A stretch of DNA of 47,164 bases from an uncultured Ruminococcus sp. GTDB lineage: Bacteria; Bacillota; Clostridia; Oscillospirales; Acutalibacteraceae. This document shows positions 16,585 through 23,382 of the stretch, in pieces. The position numbers and the translations under genes were made by a program. Numbering within the stretch: the stretch's first letter is position 1; every line of letters starts with the position of its first letter. The notes under the pieces are model-generated. The model was not told the origin of the DNA. It ran no database searches and worked only from the letters and a program-made list of their open reading frames with translations. The stretch is from positions 1 to 47,164 of the forward strand of contig CACWKD010000004.1 in NCBI GenBank assembly GCA_902761345.1. Reading direction: 5' to 3'.

Positions 16585-17982
16585 TTAGTGGGTAAGGAAG
16601 AACATAATAAGGAATAGAAGCGTAATAACGTAAGTTCCTGCGTTTATCTCTTTTACCTTACCGGTAAAGAGTTTGATAAATACATAGGTGATAAGTCCGA
16701 AAGCAATACCGTAACTGATGTTGTATGTAAACGGCATCATAACAATAGTTACAAATGCAGGTGCGGCAACCGAAATGTCGTTCCAGTCTATATCCTTAAC
16801 GCACTTTATCATAAGTATTCCTACATAGATAAGTGCGGCAGCAGTTGCACAGCCCGGGATAAGAGCGGCGATAGGACTTAAGAACATAGCTATAAAGAAC
16901 ATTGCAGCCGATACCATAGCGGCAAGTCCTGTTCTTCCGCCCTCTGCAATACCTGCCGAGGATTCAACAAAGGTTGTTACTGTTGAAGTACCGCACATAG
17001 AACCTACTGTTGTTGCAAGTGCGTCTGCAAGCATAGCCTTGTTCATATTGGGAACTTCTCCGTCCTTTGTGAGGAGATTTCCTTGCGAACAGGCACCGTA
17101 AAGCGTACCCATTGTGTCAAACATATCAACAAGACAGAATGCAAGCGCAGTAGTTGCTATAAGGATAACAAGGCTTGATACAGAGTTGTTTGCAAGGTAA
17201 CCCGAATAGTCAAAACCCTCTGTAAACACCTTAAAGAATGCCTCTCGTCCGAAGTCGCCGAATGCAGAGAAAGGATTTAACGAGAGATTATCTCCAAATC
17301 CGTCATAGAAACCGGGAATTGTAAATCCTAAAATATAGTAAACAACAGAACCGCCTATTATACCCCATAGAACCGAACCTTTTACTTTTCTTATAGTAAG
17401 AACAGAAATAACGATTATTACAAGCAAAGTTACGAACATCGGCATTATTGAAGCCCATGTTGCGTTTCCGCTGAACACGTTAAATGAAGCAAGGTTTACA
17501 AGGGTTGCCTCATCGTTAGTTACGATACCCGAATTCTGAAAACCTAAGAATGCGATAAACAAGCCGATACCTGCGGGAATTGCAGCCTTTACGCTTTTTG
17601 GAATAGCGTCGAATATCTTTTTTCTAAGACCTGTTGCTGTGAGTATGATGAATACTACACCGTCAAGAAGTACAAGCGTGAGTGCGTTTGCATAAGTAAG
17701 ACCAAAGCCAAAACATACGGTATATACAAAGAACGCATTAAGTCCCATACCGGACGCTTGTGCAAGCGGAAGGTTGGCAAGCAGTCCGATAAACAGAGTA
17801 CCGATAACGGCAGAGATAGCGGTTGCAATATAAATAGCGTTGTACGATACCTCGGGCAAGCTTGAAAACATTCCGGCATTTACCATAAGAATATAAGCCA
17901 TTGCCATAAAGGTTGTTATACCTGCAAAGACTTCGGTTTTTACGGTAGTGCCTCTTTCCTTGATTTTGAAAAACTTTTCCAT
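16585..17982 (-). CDS. NCS2 family purine permease (AzgA/PbuG type)
   Basis: A 465-residue integral membrane protein with about 12-14 hydrophobic helices. The N-terminus (TEVFAGITTFMAMAYILMVN), GMGLNAFF and the DMFDTMGTLYGAC plus GTSTVTTFVESSAGIAEGGRTG motifs are those of the AzgA/PbuG/PbuO branch of NCS2, proton-coupled importers of adenine, guanine and hypoxanthine. SD GAGGAGG precedes the ATG. I looked for a purine riboswitch in 17983-18135 and found none. The exact base transported cannot be told from sequence. It lies about 4 kb from the purine biosynthesis cluster, and salvage import and de novo synthesis would complement each other. Confidence 0.92.
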   Translation of the reverse strand: MEKFFKIKERGTTVKTEVFAGITTFMAMAYILMVNAGMFSSLPEVSYNAIYIATAISAVIGTLFIGLLANLPLAQASGMGLNAFFVYTVCFGFGLTYANALTLVLLDGVVFIILTATGLRKKIFDAIPKSVKAAIPAGIGLFIAFLGFQNSGIVTNDEATLVNLASFNVFSGNATWASIMPMFVTLLVIIVISVLTIRKVKGSVLWGIIGGSVVYYILGFTIPGFYDGFGDNLSLNPFSAFGDFGREAFFKVFTEGFDYSGYLANNSVSSLVILIATTALAFCLVDMFDTMGTLYGACSQGNLLTKDGEVPNMNKAMLADALATTVGSMCGTSTVTTFVESSAGIAEGGRTGLAAMVSAAMFFIAMFLSPIAALIPGCATAAALIYVGILMIKCVKDIDWNDISVAAPAFVTIVMMPFTYNISYGIAFGLITYVFIKLFTGKVKEINAGTYVITLLFLIMFFLTH

Positions 17983-18037
17983 TCAAAATCCTCCTCAATA
18001 TTTTTTTATCAATGTAAAACAAAACATCAATAAATAC

Positions 18038-18066
18038 ATTATACTTATATTCACGAAAAATTTACA
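18038..18066 (-). promoter_or_regulatory. putative promoter of the NCS2 permease
   Basis: Minus strand TGTAAA (18066-18061), 17 bp, TATAAT (18043-18038). Good -10, weak -35. Confidence 0.45.
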
Positions 18067-18135
18067 TAGATTTTTTAGAAAAAAGAATATTTCTACATTT
18101 ATCATAAAAATTTGATAAGTTTTTTGTAAGAAAAG

Positions 18136-18174
18136 AAAAACGGGCGGTTTTGTAAGAATAAAACGTCCGTTTTT
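18136..18174. terminator. terminator after the XRE repressor gene
   Basis: AAAAACGGGCG pairs with CGTCCGTTTTT (one G.U), with an additional TTTT/AAAA inner stem. A/T runs flank both sides, so it works on either strand. It separates the XRE gene from the permease. Confidence 0.8.
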
Positions 18175-18183
18175 GTTATATTT

Positions 18184-18194
18184 CACTTTGAGTG
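18184..18194. promoter_or_regulatory. operator-like site CACTTTGAGTG
   Basis: One mismatch from the perfect palindromes at 18667-18699; probably an additional XRE site, here in the 3' flank of the repressor gene. Confidence 0.35.
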
Positions 18195-18230
18195 TATTTG
18201 GTATTTATAATTAATAATACATATAAAATC

Positions 18231-18241
18231 CACTTAAAGTG
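18231..18241. promoter_or_regulatory. operator-like palindrome CACTTAAAGTG
   Basis: A perfect 11-bp palindrome with the same CACTN-x-NAGTG frame as the upstream operators, a few bases past the XRE stop codon. Confidence 0.4.
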
Positions 18242-18244
18242 TTA

Positions 18245-18592
18245 CTATATATCGCTTTTGCGGCTGTTTTTTTCGGCAAGGCGGTTAGCCTTTTTCATAT
18301 CTGTTATTATAAGCTGAACAGCTTTTATCTGTCCCTCGTTCAGACCGTTAATATCAATTAGCGTACTGAAATCTGTTTCTCTGGGATTATCTGTTTTTCC
18401 AAGCAGATAGTCGGTAGAAACGTGGTAAAGGTACGACAATGCTACAAGATTGACAAGACTTGGGTAACGCTCGCCCGTTTCGTAGGAAGAAATAAGAGAT
18501 ACAGAACAATTAATTCTGCTGGCTACGATTTTTTGTGAGAAGTGGTGTTCTTCTCTTAAAGACTGTAATTTGGTATGCAAATCTATTAACAA
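18245..18592 (-). CDS. XRE-family transcriptional repressor
   Basis: A 115-residue protein with an N-terminal Cro/C1 HTH (about 6-62: LREEHHFSQKIVASRINCSVSLISSYETGERYPS) and a helical C-terminus (GQIKAVQLIITDMKKANRLA) likely used for dimerisation. The start is a TTG at 18592 with a strong SD GGAGGG six bases before it; no ATG fits. Divergent from the repeat-rich surface protein at 18832; two palindromes in between (18667-18699), 21 bp apart, fit a pair of dimers that bind on the same face of DNA. The regulated gene is therefore probably the surface protein and itself. The signal is unknown. Confidence 0.88.
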   Translation of the reverse strand: MLIDLHTKLQSLREEHHFSQKIVASRINCSVSLISSYETGERYPSLVNLVALSYLYHVSTDYLLGKTDNPRETDFSTLIDINGLNEGQIKAVQLIITDMKKANRLAEKNSRKSDI

Positions 18593-18666
18593 GGAAAACC
18601 CTCCACTATCAGTGTTTTAATAATAGTCTATATTATGGTATTATACTATAACTTGTTGAAAAAAAT

Positions 18667-18708
18667 ACACTCAGAGTGTTGACAAATCCACTCTGAGTGT
18701 AGTATAAT
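18667..18708 (+). promoter_or_regulatory. promoter with two operator palindromes for the surface protein gene
   Basis: ACACTCAGAGTGT (18667-18679) is a perfect palindrome that abuts and overlaps the first T of the -35 TTGACA (18679-18684). CACTCTGAGTG (18689-18699) is a second one inside the 18-bp spacer, and TATAAT follows at 18703-18708. The centres are 21 bp apart, two helical turns. Occupancy would block the promoter. The divergent XRE repressor is the candidate ligand. Confidence 0.75.
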
Positions 18709-18738
18709 CTAAAATGTAACAAATATGTTGTATATTTT

Positions 18739-18790
18739 AATTCCGACAAACAAAAATATTTGTTTTACCGGTAATTGTTGTGTCGAAATT
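18739..18790 (+). other. structured 5' leader of the surface protein mRNA
   Basis: AATTCCGACA (18739-18748) can pair with TGTCGAAATT (18781-18790) with one mismatch, enclosing AAACAAA (18748-18754) / TTTGTTT (18759-18765). The role is unknown. Confidence 0.35.
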
Positions 18791-18831
18791 AGTATATGAC
18801 GAAAATTATAAAAAAGAGAGAGGGATTTTTT

Positions 18832-20118
18832 ATGAAGAAATTTATTTCGGCTATGCTTTGTGCGGTTTTCTTGCTGCTGCCCTTATCACTTGCAGTGTCG
18901 GCTGAGGAAGAAAAGACAGCGGCGGAAACTGCGGCGGATATTGTACTTGCAAATTCAAGTGAAATTGATAAGATTGTTACAGGTATGTCCCAGACTTATC
19001 AGAGCAGTATTATGTTTCTGGATATTGATGGCGATAACCAACTTGAACTTTTAGTTTATTATGTTGAGGGTACAACTCTTAACGGTGGCTCTACTGCTTA
19101 CGAACTAACTCCGAATGGAGTGGTGAAAATTAATGGAGATAATATGCCTGAATTTCATGTATCAGCAAATGGTGACGAGTGTACGGCTCATTACGAATTA
19201 TATAAAAAGAATAGCGGAGAATTATTCTATATAGTTGATACAGCGGTTTCATCTACATATTCACATCTTTTTGATTCATATCAGAGCTTTTATAAAGTTG
19301 GCGTAGAGGGGAATACTATTAGAACCGAACGGATTTGTTCCAGATATTACGATACTTATACTGACGGATATGATGCTAACGGAAATGTAATTCTTAAATA
19401 TCAAAAGCCTGATTCAGACGGTAACAGTATCGAAATTGACGAGAGTGAGTTCGATAATATTATGGAATCAACTAAATCCGACAGTGAAAATGTCAATGTG
19501 AAAGTATTGGACGCCTTTGAGTATTCAATTATTAATAGGCAATTTGATTACTACAATAGTTATACTATTGCCCAAAAGCGTCAATTCCTCATTGCTTCCT
19601 ACAATGCATTTAGCTATGACGGATTTGTTAGAGATGACAGTAACATTATTCCTCAAAAGCCGTTTGACACAGACCCAATTACAGACACAGACCCAATTAC
19701 AGACACAGACCCAATTACAGACACAGACCCAATTACAGACACAGACCCAATTACAGACACAGATCCAATTATAGACACAGACTCAATTACAGATACGGAT
19801 AAAATTACAGACACAGATCCAATTATAGACACAGACTCAATTACAGATACGGATAAAATTACAGACACAGACACAAATACTGACACCTCAGCAGGTAAAA
19901 CAAATAATAACAACACGAATAACAATAATACGAACACCAATACTAATAAAAACAACACCAACAACACAACCAACACAAATACTGCAAACAATACGTCTGC
20001 TCAAACAGATACCGTATCAACGGGAACACAGACGGGAGTTATTGTGTTTATCACATTAATGGCGGCTTGCATAGCTGTTGTTGCTGTACTTAACAAGAAG
20101 AAAAACGCCGGACAGTAA
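18832..20118 (+). CDS. secreted, membrane-anchored protein with a hexapeptide repeat stalk
   Basis: A 428-residue protein. Signal peptide MKKFISAMLCAVFLLLPLSL... with likely cleavage after VSA; a globular domain of about 250 residues containing an Asp loop (FLDIDGDNQLELLVYY) like the calcium-binding or FG-GAP-like repeats of the 911-residue protein; then about 12 copies of DTDPIT-type hexapeptides; an Asn/Thr-rich stretch; and a C-terminal membrane helix (VIVFITLMAACIAVVAVL) with a KKK stop-transfer. The start at 18832 is favoured by the SD-like GAGAGAGGGA and the signal peptide; an in-frame ATG at 18796 has no SD. It is displayed at the cell surface on a flexible stalk. The family is not recognised. 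Expression is probably under XRE control. Confidence 0.82.
   Translation: MKKFISAMLCAVFLLLPLSLAVSAEEEKTAAETAADIVLANSSEIDKIVTGMSQTYQSSIMFLDIDGDNQLELLVYYVEGTTLNGGSTAYELTPNGVVKINGDNMPEFHVSANGDECTAHYELYKKNSGELFYIVDTAVSSTYSHLFDSYQSFYKVGVEGNTIRTERICSRYYDTYTDGYDANGNVILKYQKPDSDGNSIEIDESEFDNIMESTKSDSENVNVKVLDAFEYSIINRQFDYYNSYTIAQKRQFLIASYNAFSYDGFVRDDSNIIPQKPFDTDPITDTDPITDTDPITDTDPITDTDPITDTDPIIDTDSITDTDKITDTDPIIDTDSITDTDKITDTDTNTDTSAGKTNNNNTNNNNTNTNTNKNNTNNTTNTNTANNTSAQTDTVSTGTQTGVIVFITLMAACIAVVAVLNKKKNAGQ
19665..19886 (+). repeat. 18-bp coding tandem repeat with a 54-bp higher-order duplication
   Basis: About 12 units of the type ACAGACACAGACCCAATT encode DTDPIT. The first five are identical; later units vary (PII, SIT, KIT) and a block of three variant units (54 bp) is itself duplicated. 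Copy number is expected to vary between strains. Confidence 0.95.
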
Positions 20119-20180
20119 CAGTCAATATCCATATTTCTTGGCATATATCAGAGGTTATATGAAATATAGCCGCAGTAATT

Positions 20181-20212
20181 CAGACAGTCAAAAAAGGCTG
20201 TCTGATTATTTT
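20181..20212 (+). terminator. intrinsic terminator after the surface protein gene
   Basis: CAGACAG (20181-20187) and CTGTCTG (20198-20204), followed by ATTATTTTT. Confidence 0.8.
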
Positions 20213-20276
20213 TGTTGATCAAAACAATTCACCACATAAAAGTGGTAAATTAATAAAATTATTTTTTCGTTTTCTA

Positions 20277-20305
20277 TTGACACGATGAAAAAAATTTGTT
20301 ATACT
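20277..20305 (+). promoter_or_regulatory. promoter of the aromatic attenuator / DAHP synthase
   Basis: TTGACA (20277-20282), 17 bp, TATACT (20300-20305). About 33 bp before the leader peptide ATG. Confidence 0.85.
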
Positions 20306-20337
20306 GAGGTAAAGTAATTAAGAAAGGTGTACGCAAC

Positions 20338-20430
20338 ATGAGTAAGTATATGAACGCTTATAACGCATTTACATACTTTTACTTTAGAAGCTGGGGTTAT
20401 TTTTTCTCCGGTCTGTTTGTCGTGCATTAA
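20338..20430 (+). CDS. aromatic-rich leader peptide of the DAHP synthase gene
   Basis: A 30-codon ORF with SD AAGAAAGG upstream of its ATG. The peptide starts MSKYMNAYNAFTYFYF and has five Tyr, six Phe and one Trp among 30 residues, far above chance. It sits directly in front of a terminator that precedes DAHP synthase, the first enzyme of aromatic amino acid synthesis. This is the design of an attenuation leader: ribosomes that stall at Phe/Tyr codons change the folding of the RNA behind them. The peptide has no other expected function. Seen: ORF, SD, codon bias, position. Inferred: regulation by Phe and/or Tyr supply. Confidence 0.85.
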   Translation: MSKYMNAYNAFTYFYFRSWGYFFSGLFVVH

Positions 20431-20503
20431 CATCAGGATTACTTAAATAAAAATTTTTTAAGCTTATTGACCGATGTTTGCATGACGCAGACATCGTTTT
20501 TTT
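20429..20503 (+). promoter_or_regulatory. transcription attenuator: antiterminator arm and terminator
   Basis: Terminator: CGATGTTTGC (20472-20481) pairs with GCAGACATCG (20487-20496) over 10 bp, followed by seven T (20497-20503). Antiterminator: AACATC-A-GG (20429-20437), overlapping the leader stop codon, can pair with CCGATGTT (20471-20478). A ribosome that finishes the leader covers the first arm, so the terminator forms; a ribosome stalled at Phe/Tyr codons leaves it free, so the gene is read. Confidence 0.8.
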
Positions 20504-20531
20504 GATGCGTAAATTTTTGGAGGAGATTGTT

Positions 20532-21560
20532 ATGAATTGTACATTTAAAAGAAAGCTGCCCATTCCGCAGGTGTTAAAGCAGGAATACCCTGTAACGGAA
20601 GAAATGGCTAAAAGAAAGGTTCAGCGTGACGAGGAGATCAAAAAAATATTTACGGGTGAATCCGATAAGTTTTTGCTTATTATAGGACCGTGTTCTGCCG
20701 ATTACGAGGGTTCGGTTATGGACTACGTTACACGTCTTGCAAAGGTTCAGGAAAAAGTAGCGGATAAGCTGCTTATCATTCCTCGAATATACACAAATAA
20801 GCCCAGAACTACGGGTGCAGGATATAAGGGTATGCTTCATCAGCCTGATCCGCTTACGGACTCCGATATGCTGAAAGGCGTTATCAAAATCAGAAAATTA
20901 CATCTTCGTGTGCTTGCTGAAACGGGTCTTACCAGTGCGGACGAAATGCTTTATCCCGATAACCACAGATACCTTTCCGATCTGCTTTCTTATGTTGCGG
21001 TAGGCGCAAGGTCTGTTGAAAACCAACAGCACAGACTTACTGCAAGCGGTATTGAAGTTCCCGTAGGAATGAAAAACCCCACAGGCGGCGATATAGGCGT
21101 AATGCTTAATTCCGTAATGGCTGCGCAGTCAAGCCATACATTTATATACAGAGGTTGGGAAGTTGAGAGTACGGGCAACCCTCTTGCGCACAGCATACTC
21201 AGAGGCTGGACTAATCCGCAGGGACAGAATATCTCAAATTATCATTATGAGGATCTTTTAAATCTTTATGCAGAGTATCAGAAAAAAGGTTTGGCAAACC
21301 CTGCCGTTATAATTGATACAAACCACGCAAACTCCGGCAAGCAGTACCTTGAGCAGATACGCATAAGCAAGGACGTTATTCACAGTATACATTCAAATGA
21401 GAATATCAAAGGACTTGTAAAGGGACTTATGATAGAAAGTTATATTGAGGACGGCAATCAGAAAGTAGAAGATATGATTTACGGAAAATCTATCACAGAC
21501 CCGTGTTTGGGCTGGGAGAAGTCCGAAAGACTAATTTATGATATAGCGGAGATCCTTTAA
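20532..21560 (+). CDS. aroF: 3-deoxy-7-phosphoheptulonate synthase, class I (AroF/G/H type)
   Basis: A 342-residue enzyme joining PEP and erythrose-4-phosphate to DAHP, the entry to the shikimate pathway. Typical class Ialpha motifs: LLIIGPCSADY, PRIYTNKPRTTGAGYKGMLHQPDP, VGARSVENQQHR, GMKNPTGGDIGVMLNS, DTNHANSGKQ and ESYIEDGNQ. The start ATG at 20532 has SD GGAGGAG; an in-frame ATG upstream lies inside the terminator. It appears monocistronic, behind a leader-peptide attenuator rich in Phe and Tyr codons. Which aromatic amino acid inhibits the enzyme cannot be told reliably from the sequence. Confidence 0.96.
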   Translation: MNCTFKRKLPIPQVLKQEYPVTEEMAKRKVQRDEEIKKIFTGESDKFLLIIGPCSADYEGSVMDYVTRLAKVQEKVADKLLIIPRIYTNKPRTTGAGYKGMLHQPDPLTDSDMLKGVIKIRKLHLRVLAETGLTSADEMLYPDNHRYLSDLLSYVAVGARSVENQQHRLTASGIEVPVGMKNPTGGDIGVMLNSVMAAQSSHTFIYRGWEVESTGNPLAHSILRGWTNPQGQNISNYHYEDLLNLYAEYQKKGLANPAVIIDTNHANSGKQYLEQIRISKDVIHSIHSNENIKGLVKGLMIESYIEDGNQKVEDMIYGKSITDPCLGWEKSERLIYDIAEIL

Positions 21561-21790
21561 AGTGTGGAGTGTGGAGTTTTTGTTAGTTAGGAATTAGGAG
21601 TGAGGAGTTTGGAATGGAGCTGTTAGCTCAAAGTTTATAGTTTAAATTTTTTAGTTCAAAGTTCTAAGTTGTTAGTTGGGCGCTCCTTTGAGCTTTGAAC
21701 TTCAAACTTTGGACTAGCGACTTTGAGTTAACAACTCCAAACTCAAAAAAGCTCCGCACTGACAAATAACAACTAATAACTACAAACTAA
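21557..21790. repeat. dispersed intergenic repeat, long imperfect palindrome
   Basis: Begins AAAGTGTGGAGTGTGGAG and later reads back as AAAAAGCTCCGCACT, so the ends are inverse to each other. Inside are many TCAAAGTTT / GAACTTTGAA words that pair in several ways. Related to the repeat at 16430-16536. No ORF. Confidence 0.6.
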
Positions 21791-21840
21791 TAACTACAAA
21801 AAGTTTTTCTCCGCTTTTTGACATTATGGCATGAAAAACA

Positions 21841-21869
21841 TTGACAAATCTACTCTGTAATGATAAAAT
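21841..21869 (+). promoter_or_regulatory. promoter of the purine operon
   Basis: TTGACA (21841-21846), 17 bp, TAAAAT (21864-21869) with an extended TG one base upstream. Transcription should start near 21876, at the first base of the riboswitch. Confidence 0.85.
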
Positions 21870-21874
21870 TATTT

Positions 21875-22010
21875 CGGGTAAGACTTTTTGTAACCGACGG
21901 TAGTGGAGAGTGCTGCGGATTTTTCTGCACGAAAACCACAGGAAGCAAAAAGATAAACATAAGCCGACCGTCTGGGCAGTCCTACTTACAAGGTAGGACT
22001 GTATTTTTTT
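21875..22010 (+). promoter_or_regulatory. ZTP (pfl) riboswitch with terminator
   Basis: The aptamer core runs from 21875 to about 21980: a long P1 formed by ACTTTTTG and CAAAAAG, the internal ACCGACGGTAGTGG and CCACAGGAAGC segments, and the diagnostic CCGTCTGGGCA (21968-21978). The expression platform is a terminator, CAGTCCTAC (21977-21985) / GTAGGACTG (21993-22001) plus seven T (22004-22010), whose 5' arm starts within the conserved GGGCA. ZTP signals shortage of 10-formyl-tetrahydrofolate; binding should prevent the terminator and turn on the purine genes. A second CCGACGGTA copy follows at 22013-22021. Confidence 0.85.
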
Positions 22011-22050
22011 CACCGACGGTAATGCTCTTTTTTAGGAGGTTTGTTTTTTA

Positions 22051-22548
22051 ATGAAGAAAGTCGCTATAATCATGGGCAGTGACAGCGATCTGCCCGTAGT
22101 TGAAAAAGCGTTTGCTGTTCTTGACGAATACGGTGTGCCGTTTGAGGTTCATGTATATTCCGCTCACAGAACACCTGTTGAGGCGAGAGATTTTGCGCTT
22201 AACGCAAGAGAAAACGGTTTTGGCGCAGTGATTGCTGCGGCAGGAAAGGCTGCCCACCTTGCGGGTGCAATAGCTGCAAATACCACTTTGCCTGTAATAG
22301 GTATCCCTGTTAAGTCTTCTACTCTTGACGGCTTGGACGCTCTTTTGTCAACTGTACAAATGCCCTCGGGTATTCCTGTTGCAACAGTTGCCATAGACGG
22401 CGCTGCCAATGCTGCTTTGCTTGCAATTCAGATACTTGCGGTATCAGATGAAGAGCTTGCGGTAAAGCTAAAGAGCGCACGAGCAAAGGCGTCTGCCACT
22501 GTTCTCGAAAAGGATAAGGCAGTAGCTCAAAAGTACAACAAGTTTTAA
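22051..22548 (+). CDS. purE: PurE, N5-carboxyaminoimidazole ribonucleotide mutase
   Basis: A 165-residue PurE: GSDSDLP near the N-terminus, [16 protein letters not shown] and a [14 protein letters not shown] segment. It yields 4-carboxy-AIR in step six of purine synthesis. The QMPSGIPV motif resembles class I enzymes, which take N5-CAIR from PurK. No purK is present in this window, so either purK is elsewhere or the enzyme uses AIR and CO2 directly; GKAAHLAG differs from the usual GGAAHLPG. SD TTAGGAGG precedes the ATG. It is the first gene after the ZTP riboswitch. Confidence 0.95.
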   Translation: MKKVAIIMGSDSDLPVVEKAFAVLDEYGVPFEVHVYSAHRTPVEARDFALNARENGFGAVIAAAGKAAHLAGAIAANTTLPVIGIPVKSSTLDGLDALLSTVQMPSGIPVATVAIDGAANAALLAIQILAVSDEELAVKLKSARAKASATVLEKDKAVAQKYNKF

Positions 22549-22588
22549 TTAACATATATATATAGTTTTATAATTGGAGGAATTAAAA

Positions 22589-23299
22589 ATGGAAAAGACT
22601 GTTCAGATGTACGAGGGCAAGGCTAAAAAGGTTTTTGCCACAGACGATGAGAATTACTGTATCGTATCCTACAAGGACGACGCAACTGCTAATAACGGAC
22701 TTAAAAAGGGTACTATCCTCGGTAAGGGCGTTATCAATAACAGAGTTACAAACCACCTTATGAAGCTCGTAGAGAGCAAGGGTGTTCCTACTCATCTTGT
22801 AGAGGAGATAAACGACAGAGAAACTATCGTTAAGAAGGTTTCTATTGTTCCGCTTGAGGTAATAGTTCGCAATATCGCAGCAGGCTCGCTTGCAAAAAGA
22901 CTCGGACTTGAAGAGGGTACAAAGCTTAACAAAACAGTCTTGGAGTATTGCTACAAAGATGACGCTTTGGGAGACCCTATGGTAAACGAGTATCATATCC
23001 TTGCTATGGATTATGCTACAAAAGAGGAGCTTGATACAATTGCAAAGTATGCTTTTGCTGTAAACGATATTCTTACAGAGTACCTCAAAGAGGTAAATAT
23101 AGAGCTTGTTGACTTTAAGCTTGAGTTTGGCAGACTTCCGGACGGTACTATCGTTCTTGCAGATGAGATCTCACCCGATACCTGCCGTTTCTGGGACAGT
23201 GTTACAAACGAGAAGCTTGACAAGGACCGTTTCAGACGTGATATGGGCGGCGTAGAGGACGCTTATCAGGAGGTTATGAAGCGTCTTTTAGGAGAGTAA
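22589..23299 (+). CDS. purC: SAICAR synthetase PurC
   Basis: A 236-residue ATP-dependent ligase that joins 4-carboxy-AIR and aspartate to SAICAR. Recognised by [51 protein letters not shown] and [10 protein letters not shown] near the end, all standard for bacterial PurC of this length. SD GGAGGA lies eight bases before the ATG at 22589; five extra in-frame codons upstream have no SD. Forty bp downstream of purE, co-transcribed. Confidence 0.97.
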   Translation: MEKTVQMYEGKAKKVFATDDENYCIVSYKDDATANNGLKKGTILGKGVINNRVTNHLMKLVESKGVPTHLVEEINDRETIVKKVSIVPLEVIVRNIAAGSLAKRLGLEEGTKLNKTVLEYCYKDDALGDPMVNEYHILAMDYATKEELDTIAKYAFAVNDILTEYLKEVNIELVDFKLEFGRLPDGTIVLADEISPDTCRFWDSVTNEKLDKDRFRRDMGGVEDAYQEVMKRLLGE

Positions 23300-23313
23300 A
23301 TAATACATTCAGA

Positions 23314-23347
23314 GAATAACGCTTGACCGTATAGCCGAGCGTTATTC
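23314..23347 (+). other. intercistronic hairpin between purC and purF
   Basis: GAATAACGCT (23314-23323) and AGCGTTATTC (23338-23347) form a perfect 10-bp stem. It lacks a U run, so it is more likely an mRNA-stability or processing hairpin, or a weak attenuator, than a terminator. Confidence 0.6.
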
Positions 23348-23382
23348 GTGTTATAATCAGAAAGTCAGGAGAAAAAAGCAAT

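Noticed and set aside
17983-18135. Purine riboswitch before the NCS2 permease
   Set aside because: No three-way-junction core sequences or matched loops were found in the leader.
19665-19886. CRISPR-like array
   Set aside because: The repeats are contiguous 18-bp units without spacers and encode a peptide repeat in frame.
21557-21790. Insertion sequence
   Set aside because: No transposase ORF and too short; treated as a non-coding repeat.
23314-23357. Terminator plus new promoter between purC and purF
   Set aside because: The hairpin lacks a U run and the TATAAT at 23352 has no -35 at suitable distance.
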